Of a stretch of DNA of 64,000 nt, positions 52,972 through 63,600 are shown piece by piece; the first letter of the stretch is position 1; each line of letters begins with the position of its first letter. The stretch covers positions 1,922,001 through 1,986,000 of the forward strand of contig NC_009042.1 in the NCBI RefSeq assembly GCF_000209165.1, in the 5' to 3' direction. A model generated the notes under the pieces. It did not search any database. It was given only the letters and a program-made list of their open reading frames with translations, and was not told where the DNA came from. The position numbers and the translations under genes are program-made. Source of the DNA: Scheffersomyces stipitis CBS 6054 (taxonomy: Eukaryota > Ascomycota > Pichiomycetes > Serinales > Debaryomycetaceae).

Positions 52972-53324
52972 AGTATATTTCAATTATAGGGTTAATTACA
53001 AAGGTAGATTGGCGAGGAGATTGTAGCGCATGTTAGATTTCAAATTGTATATTACATATGTATTTTGCATTATTTAAAGGAGAAAAGTGGTTTTCCTTCG
53101 GTTGAAAAATCGGTTAGGTGGGTCAACATTTTTCACAGCCATGTTCCAAATACACTGGTATTGTGTAGAGGCATTGAGAGACGATAAGATAATGCGACGA
53201 CATTTTCTCTCGAGGTTTTTATATGCATTCCAAATTGCAGTTCTTTTGAGGCTCAAGATTTCGTTTTGTTAAGCCGGTATTGACATTCTCCTCCACCAGC
53301 TTTATTTCAAAAATCAATTTAAAG
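52972..53324. other. Intergenic IRS4-HDA2
   Basis: 353 bp. The HDA2 frame is open to a TTG at 53280, but no ATG occurs before 53325. Nothing else recognised. Confidence 0.5.
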
Positions 53325-55298
53325 ATGAACCTTATGGATATGTTACTGGGAGATCCTCCCTCGTCAATATACACTACCCAGGATGTGGATATGACATCTA
53401 TTTTGGACGAAAACGCTGTTATTCATACTTCAACAAATACCCTCAATGAGCAGGGCCAGCACCACGAAAGCAGTATCTACTACTTGCCAACAGTATTGAC
53501 ACGACTCCAGAAGGAATTAGCTGAGGTTGTAGTTCAACTTTTCAGTACTGATCTTGTTGGTGAAGTTCGCTCCAAGAGACTGAGAACTAGTATAGACAGT
53601 TTGTTGGAATCTGTGACAAACTCCAGCAACTCACTCAGCTCGTTTGACAAAGTCACCCTTTTGTTTGACCAACTCAGCATCATAAACAATCATCCCTCGT
53701 TATTGGTAGACCACTTTATGCCCAAGAAACTTCTTTTACTGGATGTCAGCGAGAGATTGGTAGCGATGTCCGGAAAATTCCATTTGTTCAACAGAATTGT
53801 AGATTCATTAATAGAAAGTGAACATGGCCCAGGTGGATTCCATGTTCTTGTGGTCGCACAGAGTGTCAAGGAAATTGAGCTCATCGAAGGCTTAATTATT
53901 GGAAAGAGGATCTACTATAACAATTTCAGCAATGCCAAGTTGTACAATGATAACCGGGGCATTCCTGACTTCCACAACCCCAAGAACAAGAAGTTGAAGG
54001 ATAAGGTATGTTTGTACTTGGTGACGTCACAACAGTTGTACAATAACTACGTACCGTCTTCTGGGAATGACAATTCCAAATTTAACTTGATTTTTTCGTT
54101 TGACATCAAACTAGATGTCACGAGTCCGAGTGTAGAGCTTCTTAGAGGAGACACTGAAGAGACCCCAATTTACATTGCTGTGCCAGTTTTTTCCATTGAG
54201 CATGTGCAACTCCAATTTCCCGAGCCTAGACCTTCGCTAAATTACGAAAAAGATACTTCCAATCCTCTTTTCAAATGGAAGCTTCAGGTGATCAACGCAT
54301 TCATAGTGAACAGGTTCAATTTGTTCGAGATCGAGGACAAAACCTTCTTCCTTGATGTTTACGGAGGACGAATGAGCAGACTGCAGGGCTGGTTCAATAG
54401 GAGTAATGCGCTGTTTCCATCTCTTTTGCAAGACTATGACAAGAAGTTGAACTTACATTTCACAGATGAGAAGTTGATCAAGAAATTAAATTCCAACTAT
54501 TCTACATTTGATATTATCCATGAGAACTTCAAGTTAAAGAGCTATGACTACAAGAGCTATAAAGAGAAGTTAGCTGAGATTCTTAACTTGAGACTCGACC
54601 AGATAGAAACTACCACATACGAGTTGCACAGCAAGATTCCCCATTTTAGAGAAATTGAATCAAAACGGCAAATCCAATATGATTTCGATGAAGACAAAAT
54701 CGCAGATAGCTACCGCAAATTAAGAAGGCTAAATGAGGATGCTGGATTCGCTGAAAAGAAGCTTGGAAGGATTGAAACAGATTTGGTGAGAACTGTAGAG
54801 AAGAAGACAGAATTAGAACGAAGAAATAGTTTCCTCGTGGAGCATAACAAGGAAGCAACTGAAAAATTGAAGGAACTCACAAGAAATCAGGAAAAGTCGC
54901 TAGATGAGCTTCAGAAGGAACTTTGCATTGTAGAGAGTGAGTTCAATAAACTAAACGAAGAAAATGATGCCGTCCGTCAGAAGTACCAGAATAGCTCTAC
55001 TACGGCAGTGCAATTGTCTAGTCAACTTCATAAATTGAAGGAGCAGAATATCAAGCTTGAGGCTAAGCTTAATGGACCAGGAATGAGATCTTTGCCTGTT
55101 TTGATCCACAAAGACAGTTCATCAGTCTGCGAGCATCAATTGAAGAGATTGAAGACAAATAACAACTTCTTGTCGTTGTTCCTTCAGGAGAAGATAGAGA
55201 AGCTAAGCAAAGAGAGACAGATTATACTAGAGACTACAGCAACGGGCTCTTCCAGTAGACCCAGCAACAGAATAAGCAGAGCATCTACGCCGATGTGA
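53325..55298 (+). CDS. HDA2: Hda1 histone deacetylase complex subunit Hda2
   Basis: Non-catalytic subunit of the Hda1 class II histone deacetylase complex, pairing with Hda3. Start is the first ATG, 53325; 657 residues (S. cerevisiae Hda2 674). The N-terminal helicase-like, DNA-binding domain contains YYLPTVLTRLQKELAE, NHPSLLVDHFMPKKLL, GKFHLFNRIVDSL and AQSVKEIELIEGLIIGKR, which follow Hda2 rather than Hda3. The C-terminal third (about 445-640) is a long coiled coil with heptad Leu/Lys/Glu patterning. The final SNRISRASTPM resembles the RSNTPNYT end of yeast Hda2. Confidence 0.87.
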   Translation: MNLMDMLLGDPPSSIYTTQDVDMTSILDENAVIHTSTNTLNEQGQHHESSIYYLPTVLTRLQKELAEVVVQLFSTDLVGEVRSKRLRTSIDSLLESVTNSSNSLSSFDKVTLLFDQLSIINNHPSLLVDHFMPKKLLLLDVSERLVAMSGKFHLFNRIVDSLIESEHGPGGFHVLVVAQSVKEIELIEGLIIGKRIYYNNFSNAKLYNDNRGIPDFHNPKNKKLKDKVCLYLVTSQQLYNNYVPSSGNDNSKFNLIFSFDIKLDVTSPSVELLRGDTEETPIYIAVPVFSIEHVQLQFPEPRPSLNYEKDTSNPLFKWKLQVINAFIVNRFNLFEIEDKTFFLDVYGGRMSRLQGWFNRSNALFPSLLQDYDKKLNLHFTDEKLIKKLNSNYSTFDIIHENFKLKSYDYKSYKEKLAEILNLRLDQIETTTYELHSKIPHFREIESKRQIQYDFDEDKIADSYRKLRRLNEDAGFAEKKLGRIETDLVRTVEKKTELERRNSFLVEHNKEATEKLKELTRNQEKSLDELQKELCIVESEFNKLNEENDAVRQKYQNSSTTAVQLSSQLHKLKEQNIKLEAKLNGPGMRSLPVLIHKDSSSVCEHQLKRLKTNNNFLSLFLQEKIEKLSKERQIILETTATGSSSRPSNRISRASTPM

Positions 55299-55618
55299 CA
55301 TTGGGTATATAAATGTAGCTATAATATGAGTCTATATTATATATGGTAAATGAGATATTGATTACGGTAGTATACGGTTAGGTTGTATAATTTTATCGTG
55401 TCCCTCGGTATGCAGAACCCCATTCTCACTAACTCTCGCCAGGATTAAAACCATTCCTCGTTAGCTCACCGGATTTCTCGCTATACCTCACCGTGTCTTA
55501 GTGACTCTCACAGGGACTCAAACTCTCGTTATTCTTGTTATTCTTCTAAGTGAAATAAAAATCGCCTTTTTCATGAAAAATCACTACATCCAACAGAGTA
55601 CATGTTAGAAACACCATC
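55299..55618. other. Intergenic HDA2-DPL1
   Basis: 320 bp. HDA2 3' flank with TATATTATATATGG near 55332 and the DPL1 promoter; no gene. Confidence 0.5.
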
Positions 55619-57430
55619 ATGTCTGACAATATAGTGGTGAATTCTTATCTCTCAGGCAAGAGTTTTGGCGTGCCCTACATGCCTCGGGATTTTCCAGAGT
55701 TAGTCTTCTATATCAAAACCTTTATTTATTCCTACACTATTCAGACCTTTTATTGGTTTCTGGAGAGGTACTTTTCCGAGCAAGTGTTCACGTATCCGTG
55801 GAATTACTTAGCGTTAGCAAGAGATGTCTGGATTACGTGGGTGGTCTGGACGAAATTGTCGTACTTCGTGTCGTGGATTCGTGGTTATGGCATTGTTCGC
55901 TCTCTTCGGGCTTTGTATAGAAACGTTTCTACTAGAGTCTTTAAGTTTATCTTGTCATTGCCCATTATCAAGAATAAGGTCGATTCTGAACTTGCTGCCA
56001 CGCTAGTAAAAATGGAGAAGGAATTGATGAAAAATGACGACAGTCTCTTGCAATTCCCGTCTCTTCCGGAACAAGGACTTAGTAAGGATGCAATTGTAGA
56101 AGAATTGGATAAGCTTCAGGAATTGAAACACTCCAACTGGGTCGATGGAAGAGTCAGCGGGGCTGTTTATCATGGAGGAGACGACTTGTTGGAATTGCAA
56201 GCCGAGGCTTACAGAAAGTATTCTGTAGCCAACCAGCTTCATCCGGACGTGTTTCCCGGAGTGCGGAAAATGGAAGCTGAAGTCGTAGCCATGGTGCTTG
56301 AGATTTTCAATGGGCCAAAGGGAAGCTGTGGCTCTACCACTTCTGGAGGTACTGAGTCGTTGCTATTGGCTGGTTTAGCGGCCAGAGAATATGCTAAAAG
56401 AAAAAAGGGATTAACGTCTAACTTTGAAGTTATTGCTCCGGTTACAATCCATGCTGGTATAGAAAAGGCGTGCTATTATTTTGGCATGAGACTTCACAAA
56501 GTGGATTTGGATCCAAAAACGTACCAAGTAGACTTGAAGAAGGTCAAAAGACTCATAAACTCTAACACGGTATTGTTAGTAGGGTCAGCACCTAATTTTC
56601 CTCACGGCATTATCGACGATATCGAAGGTCTTTCGGACCTAGCAGTAAAGTACAACATCCCTCTTCATGTGGATGCCTGTTTAGGGTCGTTTATTGTTAC
56701 CTTTTTAGAAAGATCAAAAGTCCATGGAGACGTTGATCTTCCTAAATTTGACTTCAGAGTTCCTGGAGTTACTTCAATCTCGTGTGACACTCACAAGTAC
56801 GGCTTTGCTCCGAAAGGTTCGTCTATTATCATGTACAGAAATACGCAGTTACGTGAATGTCAGTACTACATTCTGAGCGACTGGACTGGCGGAATGTATG
56901 GCTCACCGACTTTGGCTGGGTCCAGACCCGGTGCCTTGATGGTAGGTTGCTGGGCTACATTAGTCAATTACGGAATCGCCGGATATGAAAAGTCTTGCAG
57001 AGACATTGTAAGTTCGGCAATGAAAGTCAAGAAGGCTATTCGTTCCGATAAAGTCTTGAGCACGTATTTAGAAGTAATAGGTGAGCCTGTTGCATCGGTT
57101 ATTTCGTTCAAGGTTAAGGACGAGTATGCCAAAAAGAAATTCAGTGTATATGAATTGGGAGATATCCTCAAAAAGAAAGGATGGCATTTCCTGACCTTGC
57201 AACATCCACCAGCTCTTCACTTTGCCTTCACCAAGCTTACCATCCCTATTGTAGATGAAATGCTTGCTGATCTTGTGTCATCAGTACATGAGTTGGTGGA
57301 TCATTGGGAGAATAGTACTACACCAAGTAGTGATGTTGCTACTATATATGGGGTTGCTGGCAGCGTGAGAACTGCAGGTGTCGCCGATAAAGTGATTGTA
57401 GCTTTCTTAGATACTTTGTATAAGATCTAG
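55619..57430 (+). CDS. DPL1: Sphingosine-1-phosphate (dihydrosphingosine-phosphate) lyase Dpl1
   Basis: PLP-dependent ER enzyme that cleaves long-chain-base phosphates to a fatty aldehyde and phosphoethanolamine, the exit step of sphingolipid breakdown. The ATG at 55619 gives 603 residues (S. cerevisiae 589). An N-terminal hydrophobic region (about 22-95) supplies the membrane anchor. The group II decarboxylase fold has GSCGSTTSGGTESLLLAG (cofactor phosphate binding), LHVDACLGSF with the Asp that contacts the PLP nitrogen, and CDTHKYGFAPKGSS with the Schiff-base Lys393. WTGGMYGSPTLAGSRPG follows. All key residues are present. Confidence 0.95.
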   Translation: MSDNIVVNSYLSGKSFGVPYMPRDFPELVFYIKTFIYSYTIQTFYWFLERYFSEQVFTYPWNYLALARDVWITWVVWTKLSYFVSWIRGYGIVRSLRALYRNVSTRVFKFILSLPIIKNKVDSELAATLVKMEKELMKNDDSLLQFPSLPEQGLSKDAIVEELDKLQELKHSNWVDGRVSGAVYHGGDDLLELQAEAYRKYSVANQLHPDVFPGVRKMEAEVVAMVLEIFNGPKGSCGSTTSGGTESLLLAGLAAREYAKRKKGLTSNFEVIAPVTIHAGIEKACYYFGMRLHKVDLDPKTYQVDLKKVKRLINSNTVLLVGSAPNFPHGIIDDIEGLSDLAVKYNIPLHVDACLGSFIVTFLERSKVHGDVDLPKFDFRVPGVTSISCDTHKYGFAPKGSSIIMYRNTQLRECQYYILSDWTGGMYGSPTLAGSRPGALMVGCWATLVNYGIAGYEKSCRDIVSSAMKVKKAIRSDKVLSTYLEVIGEPVASVISFKVKDEYAKKKFSVYELGDILKKKGWHFLTLQHPPALHFAFTKLTIPIVDEMLADLVSSVHELVDHWENSTTPSSDVATIYGVAGSVRTAGVADKVIVAFLDTLYKI

Positions 57431-58042
57431 GAATTTAATGAATAATATAAGTAAAAAATCTATGAAGGAAAACAATTTGTAAGATTTTTGAAGAAAATGA
57501 TAAATATATATAATTTTCTGTAAAAGATTCCATTTTATACTATAGACTGTATACGTCAATATCTTATGACTTATACATAGAGAATCGTACTTGAAACAAC
57601 TATAAGGGTTCGTTGTTTGCGTATAAAATGGGTGCAAAATATGAGGCGACTTTGGAAAGGCTCATATTGCCTAAGAAATGAGCAAAAAAAGAACCCGATT
57701 GATTTGTTCAATAATACATTTCTTCAATTAAACCAAGCACTTGAAACATACGTTCTCTCTTCAGAGTCTACTACAACAATGCATTCTGAACGTTGACATC
57801 ACTTTACCTACTTATGAGTTTATGACATGGACTGCGCTTCCCAAACAGGGAACTTCCATCATCAATTTTTTTGCCGCGGTAGTGCATTACTCACTGTCTA
57901 AGTAGATAAGAGTCTGTTTGTTTTAGATTACTGTTTCACTCTTGTTTTCTACCTTTTGGTGTTAGTTTTCTTTGTTTGTCTATAGAGCTGCTATCCACGC
58001 CGAGAACTCGAATCTAATATCGTATCACATCAGGGTTTCAAA
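57431..58042. other. Intergenic DPL1 to PQ-loop gene
   Basis: 612 bp, AT-rich tandem spacer with promoter of the PQ-loop gene. No RNA gene recognised. Confidence 0.5.
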
Positions 58043-59038
58043 ATGGTAGCGTGCTCGGACATCTCGTATCTCTCAGGTATGTTCAGTACATTATCTTGTA
58101 CTTCCTGGATCTTTGCCCAGCTACCTCAGATCATCGAAAACTACAAGAACAAGTCAGCCGAAGGCATTTCGCCAACCTTTTTGTTGCTCTGGTTCATGGG
58201 CGATTTTTTAAGTTTCACCAGCTGTCTTTTGAACGACGTCGTCCTTCAGTTCCAGATCTATTTGAGCATCTTCTTCTTGTGCAACGATATTACTTTATGT
58301 TTCCAGTACTACTACTACAACAGTGTTTATCCACGCAAACATGGATTGATGTACCAGCCCATAGCAACAGAAGCCGCAACATTTGCAGATGCAGAAGGGA
58401 ATGCCGTGGACATGCATTCGAGCTCCAATTCTGTCCACATACGACACACCAGGAACTCCGAAAGCAAATGCCCTACGCCAGCAAGCAACACTAGTTCCAC
58501 ATCTAGTAGCTACAACTCTATAAACGACAACAAAACTTCAGTCCTCAAGGTAGCAGCTATCTCTACGATTCTCAATGCGGGAAGCTCAGCTGCTATGCCA
58601 ATTTTTGCCAAAGTTCTGACAGATGACGATACCGACGGGTATTCTGGAAAAGAGACGTTAGCACTAGTACTCGCCTGGGGATGCACTTTAGTCTATATAA
58701 GCTCCAGATGCCCACAGCTATACAAAAACTACTTGAGAAAGTCGGTCGACGGAATATCACCAATTCTTTTCGGCGCTGCTCTTTTAGGCAATTTAACGTA
58801 CACCCTCTCCATATTGACCAGCTGTGAATTTGTATTTGGCGATTCAAAGCTGGAGTTCATCATGAAAGAATTGCCCTATATACTAGGCTCGTCTGGAACC
58901 ATCGTTTTTGACGTAGCCTATTTCTACCAGAAATACTTGTATAGATCCACAGGAAAAAATACCCAAGTCATGACGTTGGAAAACTGGAGCTCTATCGACA
59001 TGCACAATGATAGCAGCGAAAACTCGGCCTTGGTATAG
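58043..59038 (+). CDS. PQ-loop membrane protein of the Ypq/Rtc2 (PQLC2-like) family
   Basis: Likely vacuolar exporter of cationic amino acids, the role known for Ypq1-3/Rtc2. The ATG at 58043 gives 331 residues. Two PQ-loop repeats are clear: LPQIIENYKNKSAEGISP (about 29-46) and CPQLYKNYLRKSVDGISP (about 227-244), each followed by a helix pair, making a seven-helix layout. A Ser/Asn/Thr-rich cytosolic loop (about 105-180) separates the halves. Which of Ypq1, Ypq2 or Rtc2 it matches cannot be decided by eye. The LTR retrotransposon begins only about 100 bp after the stop codon. Confidence 0.8.
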   Translation: MVACSDISYLSGMFSTLSCTSWIFAQLPQIIENYKNKSAEGISPTFLLLWFMGDFLSFTSCLLNDVVLQFQIYLSIFFLCNDITLCFQYYYYNSVYPRKHGLMYQPIATEAATFADAEGNAVDMHSSSNSVHIRHTRNSESKCPTPASNTSSTSSSYNSINDNKTSVLKVAAISTILNAGSSAAMPIFAKVLTDDDTDGYSGKETLALVLAWGCTLVYISSRCPQLYKNYLRKSVDGISPILFGAALLGNLTYTLSILTSCEFVFGDSKLEFIMKELPYILGSSGTIVFDVAYFYQKYLYRSTGKNTQVMTLENWSSIDMHNDSSENSALV

Positions 59039-59153
59039 ATAGATAGCATTAATGAACACTTTATTACAAGCGTATACTGATGGAAAGTATGCAGGATCGT
59101 CCTTTCCTTGGAAAGAAAGGAATTTATTCATTGTTAAACAGAGTATGGCGCAA

Positions 59154-59341
59154 TGTTACAAATTCCATACTAAAACAGGGGTATATCAAGGGTATATAAG
59201 CTCCTGTTGCTTCCGACTGTTTCCAATATATAATTTATATATTAACTCTTCTTTTATACTGAAAATTTGAATAAATTTTATCCAAGGGAATTGCAGCCGT
59301 ACATATAGAAATTCTAGACCTGTATATACGTTTACTTCCCA
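59154..59341 (+). repeat. Probable 5' LTR (boundaries approximate)
   Basis: Starts TGTTACA at 59154 (an alternative TGTTAAACA start is at 59132) and ends CCCA at 59341, just before the primer-binding site, so it has the TG...CA form. It contains TATATAAG at 59193-59200, a plausible U3 promoter, followed by AT-rich sequence. No second LTR is visible in the window to fix the ends. Confidence 0.55.
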
Positions 59342-59344
59342 TTA

Positions 59345-59356
59345 GATTAGAAGTCA
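59345..59356 (+). promoter_or_regulatory. Primer-binding site complementary to tRNA-Arg(UCU) anticodon arm
   Basis: GATTAGAAGTCA is the exact complement of TGACTTCTAATC, the anticodon stem-loop of yeast tRNA-Arg(UCU). It lies a few bases after the presumed LTR end. Pairing with an anticodon arm rather than an acceptor end implies priming by a cleaved 5' half-tRNA, as known for copia, Ty5 and Candida Tca elements. Confidence 0.7.
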
Positions 59357-59389
59357 AAAGTCAAGTCGAATCCAATCAATAAATCTCAA

Positions 59390-60634
59390 ATGTCCAATTT
59401 TTCCACAAATGCTCTGTCGACTGGTAGATCGGAACTGCCAGAAGAACAGACATTCAGTCCCATCACTGCAAGTCTTCTCGCAGAAGCGATTAGGGAACAA
59501 GCAAATCAATTGCTTGAGAAACAATCAGACGAATTTGAGGCTAAATTTCTACTGCTTCAAAACCAAATTCATGATATCCTAACGCTTATTTCTGCCGAGA
59601 AAAGTGGTAACAGAAAAGGAGTTTCGAGAAATACTGACGATTCTTCGACCATTACGAGTACTAATAGTGATATTAATCTTATTCAATCTAGTATTGAGTC
59701 TAGTTCGGTGCTCGCTGATGATGACTTAAGTGTAAACATCAGTGATCCACCTAAAATTGAACACTCTCCATCGTTTAAATCAAGTAAACATTCTGCTGAA
59801 AAAACATTCAATTTATTTGAAAGAACTAACGATACGATTCGAAAGTCTCAGAAACGCTTTCATGAATCTTGGAGAAAATTACCCAAGCTCAATGATAGCA
59901 GCGTTGAACTCTGGTCCAGGGCTCTTCAGGAACTAAACAGTGACCCAGACTATAAAGCTTTGTCTAAGGCAAACTTCAAAGTAGACTGGAACAGTTTCGA
60001 ATCCAGAACTGGACTCCATGGTAATGAACTTAAATACTACTACGATTGCTGGAAGGATGATCTCATTGCACCTTATTGCAATAATACTTTGAGTATTCTT
60101 GCTGCTACCCGAGATCATACTGTCACCCTTGAAGATCTAATTGAGTACACATCGGAGCATGCAGATGATGCTAAAACGATGTCTATACTTGAGGAAGTGC
60201 AACGACGCTACCGAATCGATATACTGTGTAAAGACTATGTCTCAGAATTGAGAGGCAAAAACACGCATGATTATGACCGTATAATTCAATTTATTGACGG
60301 TATTCCTTCCGACCTATATGGCACCATTAGTCACTACTGTAACCAAAGACACGATGGCAATTGTATAATAGCTGCCGCTACGGCCAATTTCTATTATAAA
60401 GAATTTATGACCAAGGAGAATTTTCATTACCCTACCCCCAACACTTTCCAAAAGAAAATGATCAGTACACCTGGTTTCTCTGGTAAAGTTTTATCTGATT
60501 CCTCTAAATCAAGAACGAATTCCAAACACAGAAAAGACAGGAGTAACTATAATAATTATTCTCAAAATAAACTGCTGTTGGAGAATAACCAGAAATCGCA
60601 CAGAAGACAAACGGACAATGTTAATCACAACTAA
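59390..60634 (+). CDS. gag: Retrotransposon Gag
   Basis: 414 residues from ATG 59390 to TAA 60632-60634. Ser/Asn/Lys-rich N-terminal third, a central helical region (about 165-330) with RLERTND-like and WRKLPKL motifs, and a basic C-terminus (KHRKDRSNYNNY, SHRRQTDN) that probably binds RNA. There is no CCHC zinc knuckle, as in Ty1 and Tca-type Gag. It should form the capsid of virus-like particles. The pol frame continues directly after the stop codon. Confidence 0.85.
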   Translation: MSNFSTNALSTGRSELPEEQTFSPITASLLAEAIREQANQLLEKQSDEFEAKFLLLQNQIHDILTLISAEKSGNRKGVSRNTDDSSTITSTNSDINLIQSSIESSSVLADDDLSVNISDPPKIEHSPSFKSSKHSAEKTFNLFERTNDTIRKSQKRFHESWRKLPKLNDSSVELWSRALQELNSDPDYKALSKANFKVDWNSFESRTGLHGNELKYYYDCWKDDLIAPYCNNTLSILAATRDHTVTLEDLIEYTSEHADDAKTMSILEEVQRRYRIDILCKDYVSELRGKNTHDYDRIIQFIDGIPSDLYGTISHYCNQRHDGNCIIAAATANFYYKEFMTKENFHYPTPNTFQKKMISTPGFSGKVLSDSSKSRTNSKHRKDRSNYNNYSQNKLLLENNQKSHRRQTDNVNHN

Positions 60635-60665
60635 AGCTCCGGTGGTCTCAATAACCATCTCCGAG
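60632..60665 (+). promoter_or_regulatory. Gag-Pol stop codon with candidate readthrough structure
   Basis: UAA at 60632-60634 is followed by six bases, then GGTGGT (60641-60646) which pairs with ACCATC (60654-60659; one G-U) around the loop CTCAATA. Loop bases CTC (60647-60649) can pair with GAG (60663-60665), so a small H-type pseudoknot is possible. Position and shape resemble readthrough signals of retroviruses and of Tca2, but the second stem is only 3 bp. Confidence 0.45.
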
Positions 60666-63600
60666 TCTTTGTTGATGACGCACCAATACATAAATCGAAG
60701 TTACGTGCTAGGATCTGCTATGACTCTGGCGCTACTCGGACCGTTGTTAATCTGTTAACATATTTATCTGATATCAGATACAATCTTACTGATCGTGAGA
60801 AAGTTTATAATACTGCAAATGGAGATCAGGCATATGCTCTTGCGAAAGGATTTTTCACTCTCGAGGCAAGTCCCTTTCACATTAAGCTAGACGCTGTGTA
60901 TATACCCAACATACCGGTTATACTTGTTTCCGTCAGCCAACTCGCATTGCAAAAGTATTTCCTCCATTTTGAGGACGACGGTTTCTACCTTGTTCACAAC
61001 AAAGTAAGACACTATTTAGGTTCACTAAATGATGGACTTTATATTGCCAATGATAAGGATGTACTGTTCTCGAAGAACACAGTCCGTTTCTTCAACGAGA
61101 AGCATATCGATGTTGGCAATATCCCCCAACTTGAACTCAATATTAATGGACCACATGATTGGGTATATCATCACCTAATGTACAATCATATGGCCCTTAC
61201 CAACCTATTGAACCTAGAAGTGCAAGGTCACATCACGGTTGACGACACCGAGTCAAGTAAGAATCTTGTGAAGAATTGTATAACCTGCAACAGTATTACT
61301 GTCAGACAATCATCACACAATCATCACACTCAACGCGCCGCTGTGCGCAGACTTGAACGTGTGAGTTGCGATACTATCGGACCTTTCCAATTTAGGAGAT
61401 ACAATAAGTCTACTGCAAAAATATTTATCACTTCCGTTATTGATCATTACACCGGTTACACCAAACTATTATATACTGATCACAAGTCTCTTGCAGACAC
61501 AGTATTAAATACTCTTAATTTATGGAATCATAAATTTCCTGGTGAATCGATTTCATATTTCCGGTCGGATAATGCAATAGAACTTCCTTCTGACGAACAA
61601 CTACTTAAACTTGGAATCGAACGCGATCAAATTCCACCGTATTCTCCAGAGCTAAATGGATTGGCAGAATCACATAATCGCATTATTCTTGCCAATATAC
61701 GGAAAGTTGTACTAAGTTTCCCCGATCGCCACGATGAAGTATTGACTCTCTTCAAAGAAATCGTGGAATACTCGGCATTCGTCAAGAACAATACTCCCCG
61801 AAAGCTGCTCCAATATCGCACACCTGCCGCCGTCTTTTTTAACTATAAAGACGCATATCACCGTCCTATTGTCCCATTCGGTATGGACGTTGTGATAAAA
61901 GCATCTTCGAAAGAAGAATACGAGAAGTATGGCCGTCCCTTACTTAAGACTGAACCACACGCTTTCTTCGGTTCTATCGTCGGCTTCGCCACAGATAACT
62001 ATAGCTACCGAATACTCGTCCAAGCAGAAAATTTCCCAATTATAACGAATTGTAATGCAAAACTCCTCAATTCACGCCAATTTATCGAGAATTATTTTCA
62101 ATCACTTGATTTGTTACAGAGAGACAGCGCTCAATATAATGCCACAGTACTCGATGCACTTGAAGACAAACTTGCTGATCATATCGATATCGCTGATAAA
62201 GAGGTTATCTTTGATGCTACTTTACTTAAAAACGGGGACACATCTGTCCAGACAGCCAACATTGGAGACACCAATTTATCGACGCCATCTCCTCAAAATC
62301 CTGAGGCTTTGAGCAATACACCTTCTTCGCAGATGACGATCGAAAGTCTTTCTACAAGACATCCCGAAGTAGCCACTCAACACAAACGGCGTATAGAAGA
62401 ACTCACTTCTGACACGTTACCATTTCCTACCGATCAAGAAGGTAATTCGGTAGACGGAAAGCACATTAAGCGCTCACCACGATTAGGGGGAGTAAAAACA
62501 ACTCCACTTTCAGCCACTAGAACGATCAGGGACCATAAGACTAAAAGTAAAATTGTTGATAACAATCGTGATTACGCTGCTGACCCCATTAAAACTGCTA
62601 TAGAAGAAACCAGAACGAAAATGAGTGAAGATCATAACTTAAACTCAACTACGACAAATTCTGAAGAGTTAACTTCACAGTTAGCCTCCCAGGAGGATAG
62701 AATCTCAGGGGAGTTATCAGGGGAAACAAATGTGGACTTATCAACCACACCAGCACAAAATACAAGATCACATACCAAGTCAAGACTAGACAAACAAATT
62801 GAGCTGTCTAAAAATTGGTCTAACCTAGATACGCGAAAGACTCAATCATGGAATAAAGTCCCACCTGAAATACACGGAAAGGGCAAAATTAGTAAGAGGA
62901 AAGGTACCAAAGCATCATTATTGGACAAGGATGCACAAAGCTCACAAATAGCAAAAACGATCACCTCCGAAATAATAAAAAGAAAGAAGAAGACACCAGA
63001 TTTCGATTCCAGTCCACAACAGATAAATGCATTGCTTAGCTTAATTAACAATGCAGATCCGCGGAATTGCCCATTAGGGGAGTCATACTTGAATGATATG
63101 ATAAAGGGCGAACAAAATATCGAAACTGAAGTTACCGATAGTAAAGGTAATAATAATCTATTTGCTGTCATAGATAGAATTGATTATAAAGATCCTGAAT
63201 GGAAAAAGTCCATGGATCGAGAAATCACAAAGTTCAAAGAATTGAACGCTTACGAGATTGTTAAGATTCCAAAAGGAGTCAAACCAATAACTACTAGATG
63301 GGTGCACACCATCAAAGAAACTTTCAAAGGAAACGACCACAAAAGTCGATGCGTGGTTCGTGGATTTCTACAAGTTACTGGAAGAGATTTTGACCCGACG
63401 AGAATATCATCCCCAGTCGTCGATCTTACAACAATCCGAATACTAATATCCATTGCCGTCACCAAAAATTACGCTATTCACCAACTAGACATTGAGTCGG
63501 CATACCTTAATGCACTGTTACCTGAGGAACATCCATTGTATGTATATCCTCCAAAAGGTTATGAATTACAGGAAGACTATTGTTGGAAATTAAAGAAAGC

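Noticed and set aside
62055..62312. 85-codon plus-strand frame inside pol
   Set aside because: It is in a different frame within the low-complexity IN-RT linker. The pol frame itself is continuous with conserved motifs on both sides.
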